Shown here piece by piece: positions 29,453 to 32,677 of a stretch of DNA of 32,677 nucleotides (the stretch's first letter is position 1; every line of letters starts with the position of its first letter). The notes below the pieces were generated by a model. It did no database searches. It was given only the letters and a program-made list of their open reading frames with translations, and had not been told where the DNA came from. The DNA comes from a virus. The stretch is from positions 1-32,677 of IMG/VR virus record IMGVR_UViG_3300036806_000298. One strand, written 5' to 3'. The position numbers and the translations under genes are program-made.

Positions 29453-29965
29453 ATGCCATTGCTTTTGATCGCCAACGGCCCCATGCCGACGACGTCCGGA
29501 TTCGCCAAAGTCGCCACCGGGACGTCGGCTAAGACGATGCTCCAGGTGAAGCCGTCCGCGACGTTGATCGCCAAAATCGTCGAATGGGGCTGCTCGTTCG
29601 ATGGTTTCGCGGCGGCGCTGCCGGGCATCGTCGAGCTCATCGAAACCGACGTGGCCGCCACGGTCACGGCATGCGTCGCCGCCGACATCACCAAGGTTGA
29701 TGGCGACGCTCTGATGTGCGGCGACGTTACCACGAATCTCGTCCAAGTCGGCACAACGAGCACCGGCTACACGTCGTCTAACGAAGGTTCGATTGCGGCG
29801 GTTCGCAATCTCGATGGGCCGCAATTGATCGCGCCCACGAATCAGTTCTTCAAACAGTTCCCGCTCGGCAACGAACCGGTTATCCAGGTCGGCAAATTCG
29901 CGCGCATACGCATGACGTTTGGAACGTCGGTCAATGCGTTCTGCTACATGCTGTTGAAAATCTGA
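29453..29965 (+). CDS. Small beta-rich virion protein
   Basis: 170 aa, starting MPLLLIANGPMPTTSGFAK, with AAGGAG before the ATG. Alternating strands with Thr, Ala, Val (TMLQVKPSATLIAKIVEWGC; EPVIQVGKFARIRMTFGTSV). Similar short beta proteins occur beside fibres in phage genomes. Possible fibre cap or adhesin; not assigned. Confidence 0.55.
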   Translation: MPLLLIANGPMPTTSGFAKVATGTSAKTMLQVKPSATLIAKIVEWGCSFDGFAAALPGIVELIETDVAATVTACVAADITKVDGDALMCGDVTTNLVQVGTTSTGYTSSNEGSIAAVRNLDGPQLIAPTNQFFKQFPLGNEPVIQVGKFARIRMTFGTSVNAFCYMLLKI

Positions 29966-29972
29966 GGCAGCG

Positions 29973-30551
29973 ATGGCTCGTTTAGGGCGACGTCAGCCGA
30001 TCCGTCCCTTGGTGAACCGGCTGATTCAATATCAGCCGGTTCCGCCCCCTCCTGCCGCCAGTCCGCTGCCGTTGCGATGTTTCGCGGCCCTTCATTTCAG
30101 ACAGCACGCCCGGATTGTCACGCGCGGGCAAACGTTGACGGTCGAAAGTTTCGCCGTTACTGTTTTGCCGCCCGTTCCGCTTACGCTCGTCGCCGTTGTC
30201 AAGGCGGCGATCGCCGAAGCCGACAGGCAAGCCAGACTGCCCAGACAAAGCCGCTACGCGCTGCCGAAGATTCTGCACACGCCGATTGTCCGCGTGCAAC
30301 CGCCTTTCACGGTTCATCACGACGAAGACGCCCCCCAGCGCAGCCGCCGCAACCAACAGCAAGTCACTTCGGTCTTGAACGGTTTGCTGCGCAACGGCGA
30401 ACTCATCGGTTCGTTGACCGACCCGGCGCTTGGTTACAAAGCCGACAACCCTTTACAATGGGCCGGGGCGGGCGATGGCGACCCGAAGAGCCTGCACGAC
30501 GTTATCGAGCGGTTTCTCGCCGCGCTGAACGGACTTGGGATAAAGCCTTGA
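29973..30551 (+). CDS. Pro/Arg-rich protein, function unknown
   Basis: 192 aa, starting MARLGRRQPIRPLVNRLI. Pro-rich region at 20-32 (YQPVPPPPAASPLPLRC), a short beta part (TLTVESFAVTVLPPVPLTLV) and helices with Arg/Gln (RSRRNQQQVTSVLNGLLRNG). It begins 7 bases after the preceding stop. No recognised domain; virion location is inferred from context. Confidence 0.5.
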   Translation: MARLGRRQPIRPLVNRLIQYQPVPPPPAASPLPLRCFAALHFRQHARIVTRGQTLTVESFAVTVLPPVPLTLVAVVKAAIAEADRQARLPRQSRYALPKILHTPIVRVQPPFTVHHDEDAPQRSRRNQQQVTSVLNGLLRNGELIGSLTDPALGYKADNPLQWAGAGDGDPKSLHDVIERFLAALNGLGIKP

Positions 30552-30558
30552 GGGTGCC

Positions 30559-31848
30559 ATGGCATACGACGAAAACGACGACGAAAGAAGCCGCCAACTC
30601 GCGGAATGGGAGGCGTCGGTCAACCAGCGCCGCCCGCAAGCTCCCCAAGATGAGGCCGAGGCCGACGACAATCAGGAAGAAGAAGGCGGCGAAGCACCCG
30701 TTCAGCCGCCCACCCAGGTCGCCGCGGCGGACTTCGTCGGCCCCCAGGTTCCCGGCCCGGCGCCCGTGGCCTCGCCCGGGGCCTACAACGGCAGCGCCGC
30801 CGCGCCGCCATCCTTTCCCGGCCTGCCGGTCCTCATCGAGCACAACGGCTTTCAAGGCGACAACGTCACCTATAACGGCCAGATCATGCCGAGCTTGCAG
30901 GCGGCTTACGCGGCACGCGCGCAGCACGCGGCCGATCCGCAGGCTCAAGCGGCTTTCGCCAGAGCGCAACAGCAGCCCCAGCAAGTCGCCGAAGTCGATC
31001 CCTCGCAGATGAACTCGATTCAGCTTCAGAGGGAATACGACCGCCATCAACTCTCCGGCCCCCAGCGACTCGAAATGACGCAGTTGCAGACGGGCATTGC
31101 CCGGTTGCAGGCCGACGCTCGCGAGGGTCGGATTCCTACCGCGCAGGCCATTACGCTCGGCCAGCAATTGCAGGCTCGTTTGCAGCCGATGATGATAACG
31201 ATGGAGCAGGCGCATGGCATTCAGACGGCTTTGCAGATCGCCCACCTTCGCGAGCAAGTCATGCACGGTCAAATCAACAATTCGCGTGCGAGAGCCTACG
31301 ATGCTGCGCACGGCATGACGGCGCAATCATCGGTCAGGGATAGCAGCGGCAGGGAAATCGGCGTGACGATCAGGCATTCGGATGGGAGTAGTCACACGGT
31401 TTCGGTGCCACATGAGCCCGCCCAACGATCGCCTGCTCGCGACCAGAACCAATTGACGGCAGTAACCTTGAACCAAATTCACAACGACATCGAGCGTCGC
31501 GTTCACGCGATCATGAACCCATCTGGGGGTCGCAGTTTTCAAGTTCCCGACACCTTTGTTGCGATTCCAGGGGAATCGCCAGAATTAAGACGTGATCGCT
31601 ATGCTGAAGATTTGATTCAGCGAATGGTGAGCGCTCGAATCAGGCGACTCGGCGGCAATCCGGGGCAAACGAACACGATGTCCCAGCAAGAACAAAACCT
31701 GCAAAATCTCTCGAACGGCGTCCTCGGTAGAATTTTTGGACCGGGCGGCAACGGGTCGCCGCAACCGGTTCAACCGCCAGCCCCGACCTCGCCATCTGCG
31801 GTTCCACCGCCGGCGTATGAATCCCCAACATTTGGAGGAATGTCGTAG
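30559..31848 (+). CDS. Gln-rich helical protein, candidate internal virion protein
   Basis: 429 aa, starting MAYDENDDERSRQLAEWEA. Acidic, disordered N-terminus with Pro (about 1-75), then long Gln/Ala/Arg helices (AAYAARAQHAADPQAQAAFA, LARLQAD-like heptads, TLGQQLQARLQPMMITMEQA), and a Pro-rich tail (VQPPAPTSPSAVPPPAYESP). Composition is that of ejection or scaffold-like proteins. Followed two bases later by another acidic-N-terminus protein. Confidence 0.55.
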   Translation: MAYDENDDERSRQLAEWEASVNQRRPQAPQDEAEADDNQEEEGGEAPVQPPTQVAAADFVGPQVPGPAPVASPGAYNGSAAAPPSFPGLPVLIEHNGFQGDNVTYNGQIMPSLQAAYAARAQHAADPQAQAAFARAQQQPQQVAEVDPSQMNSIQLQREYDRHQLSGPQRLEMTQLQTGIARLQADAREGRIPTAQAITLGQQLQARLQPMMITMEQAHGIQTALQIAHLREQVMHGQINNSRARAYDAAHGMTAQSSVRDSSGREIGVTIRHSDGSSHTVSVPHEPAQRSPARDQNQLTAVTLNQIHNDIERRVHAIMNPSGGRSFQVPDTFVAIPGESPELRRDRYAEDLIQRMVSARIRRLGGNPGQTNTMSQQEQNLQNLSNGVLGRIFGPGGNGSPQPVQPPAPTSPSAVPPPAYESPTFGGMS

Positions 31849-31850
31849 CC

Positions 31851-32677
31851 ATGGATGAACTCGAAAACGAAAATGACGTCGCGACAAACGATTCAGAGAG
31901 TTCAGAGACTCCCGATTCCTCCGAACAGTCTTCTGCGCCGCAACAGCCGTCTCCAGGATCGCCGCCGTTAAGCGAGTCGTCTCCGCAAGTTCCCAATCTC
32001 CAATCGCAGGCGCCCAACAAAGATAATTCGACGATGCCGGCTTGGTCATCGGTGCGCGATCAGTGGATGGCGAATTTCCCCGACCTTTCCGAAGACCGCG
32101 TTCGGGGAACCTATGAAGGATTGGCGCACGCTGCGGATTGGCGCGAACGACTTCGCAATTCCGAAGAACGGACTGGCTCTTGGTTTTACCGACGCTCGCT
32201 GCCCTTCGCTTCTACCCAGCTTAACGTTCGCAACGCCCGTTACGTGGACCAGGCGCGACAGAGAATCGCCACGGGCCAAGGCACATCCGAAGATGCCGAG
32301 GTTATGGCCGTTCAGCATCGGCTTCAAGAAACCGACAGAAATGCGCCGACGAGCACAAGGATTGCCGGTGCAATAGCCGGTATTCCAGCAACACTTGGCG
32401 AAGCATACGCGGGCGGACGAATCCTGCGCCCAGTTCTCGGATTTTTCGGTATTGGCGCGGGAGCCGCTGGCGCTGGCATTGGTTCGCAAACGGCGGCTTC
32501 GGGAATAGGCCGCGCGCTCGCTTCGCGATTCGCCCAAGGGGCCGTGGCCACCCCATTGATGCCGAGCCTTTACGCTGAACGAGCGATCGAAAATAATCGC
32601 GCCGAAGGCCGTTCGGCAACTGACTGGCGAGGCTTTCCATCGGCAATAACCCTTGCCGCTATCCAGAATGGCGTCTT
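31851..32677 (+). CDS. Large internal virion-like protein, cut by the right edge
   Basis: Open to the end of the window (275 codons seen). Starts MDELENENDVATNDSESSE. The first 65 residues are acidic and Ser/Pro/Gln-rich. Then comes a helical domain (WSSVRDQWMANFPDLSEDRV), a Gly/Ala-rich hydrophobic stretch with amphipathic and membrane-like segments (GFFGIGAGAAGAGIGSQTAA, at about residues 200-220), and a continuing helical part. GGAGG lies about 13 bases before the ATG. Large proteins of this kind in short-tailed phages form the trans-envelope ejection channel, which is my best guess for this protein. Confidence 0.6.
   Translation, partial: MDELENENDVATNDSESSETPDSSEQSSAPQQPSPGSPPLSESSPQVPNLQSQAPNKDNSTMPAWSSVRDQWMANFPDLSEDRVRGTYEGLAHAADWRERLRNSEERTGSWFYRRSLPFASTQLNVRNARYVDQARQRIATGQGTSEDAEVMAVQHRLQETDRNAPTSTRIAGAIAGIPATLGEAYAGGRILRPVLGFFGIGAGAAGAGIGSQTAASGIGRALASRFAQGAVATPLMPSLYAERAIENNRAEGRSATDWRGFPSAITLAAIQNGV

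Overview
The window looks like one contiguous piece of a tailed double-stranded DNA phage genome (Caudoviricetes), or a prophage of one. It has a compact layout with little intergenic DNA, a moderately GC-rich base composition, and a recognisable order of terminase large subunit, portal, scaffold, capsid and then many virion proteins. I see no tail tube, sheath or tape-measure gene. Several proteins resemble the nozzle, adaptor and ejection components of short-tailed phages, so a podovirus-like particle is the best guess (inference). No integrase, repressor gene or bacterial housekeeping gene is visible. The host cannot be read from the sequence.

Left arm (about 1-6495, transcribed leftward): a chain of small, mostly unrecognised early genes that ends in a recombination pair, an ERF-type single-strand annealing protein (480-1283) and a YqaJ-type exonuclease cut by the left edge (1-483). 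Two closely spaced tRNA-like structures lie on the same strand at 2818-3013. Beside them is a run of hairpins ending in an apparent terminator on the opposite strand.

Switch region (about 6495-6579): leftward and rightward transcription diverge from overlapping candidate promoters that share a perfect short palindrome. A 14-base piece of this palindrome recurs at 4559-4572.

Right arm (6579 to the end, transcribed rightward): six small genes, including a possible ribbon-helix-helix plus zinc-ribbon protein; terminase large subunit; a roughly 370-bp non-coding block packed with palindromes, tandem repeats, a terminator and a promoter; portal; a cluster of lac-operator-like palindromes; two small head genes; scaffold; major capsid protein; a lectin-like protein; a head-completion candidate; a beta-rich protein; a GT-A glycosyltransferase; two tiny basic proteins; a secreted papain-like peptidase with a PKD domain; a widespread phage protein of unknown role; a set of small membrane or secreted proteins that may include the holin; two related tail-hub or nozzle proteins; a Gln/Ala-rich ejection-type protein; fibre or decoration proteins (one LamG); and two more candidate internal virion proteins, the last cut by the right edge.

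The early arm would supply replication and recombination functions. The right arm would supply packaging, the capsid, the short tail with receptor binding, DNA ejection and lysis. The most unusual items are the repeat-borne control sites, the near-identical 30-bp inverted repeat pair 17 kb apart, the signal-peptide cysteine peptidase with a duplicated 3' remnant downstream, and the odd tRNA-like pair.
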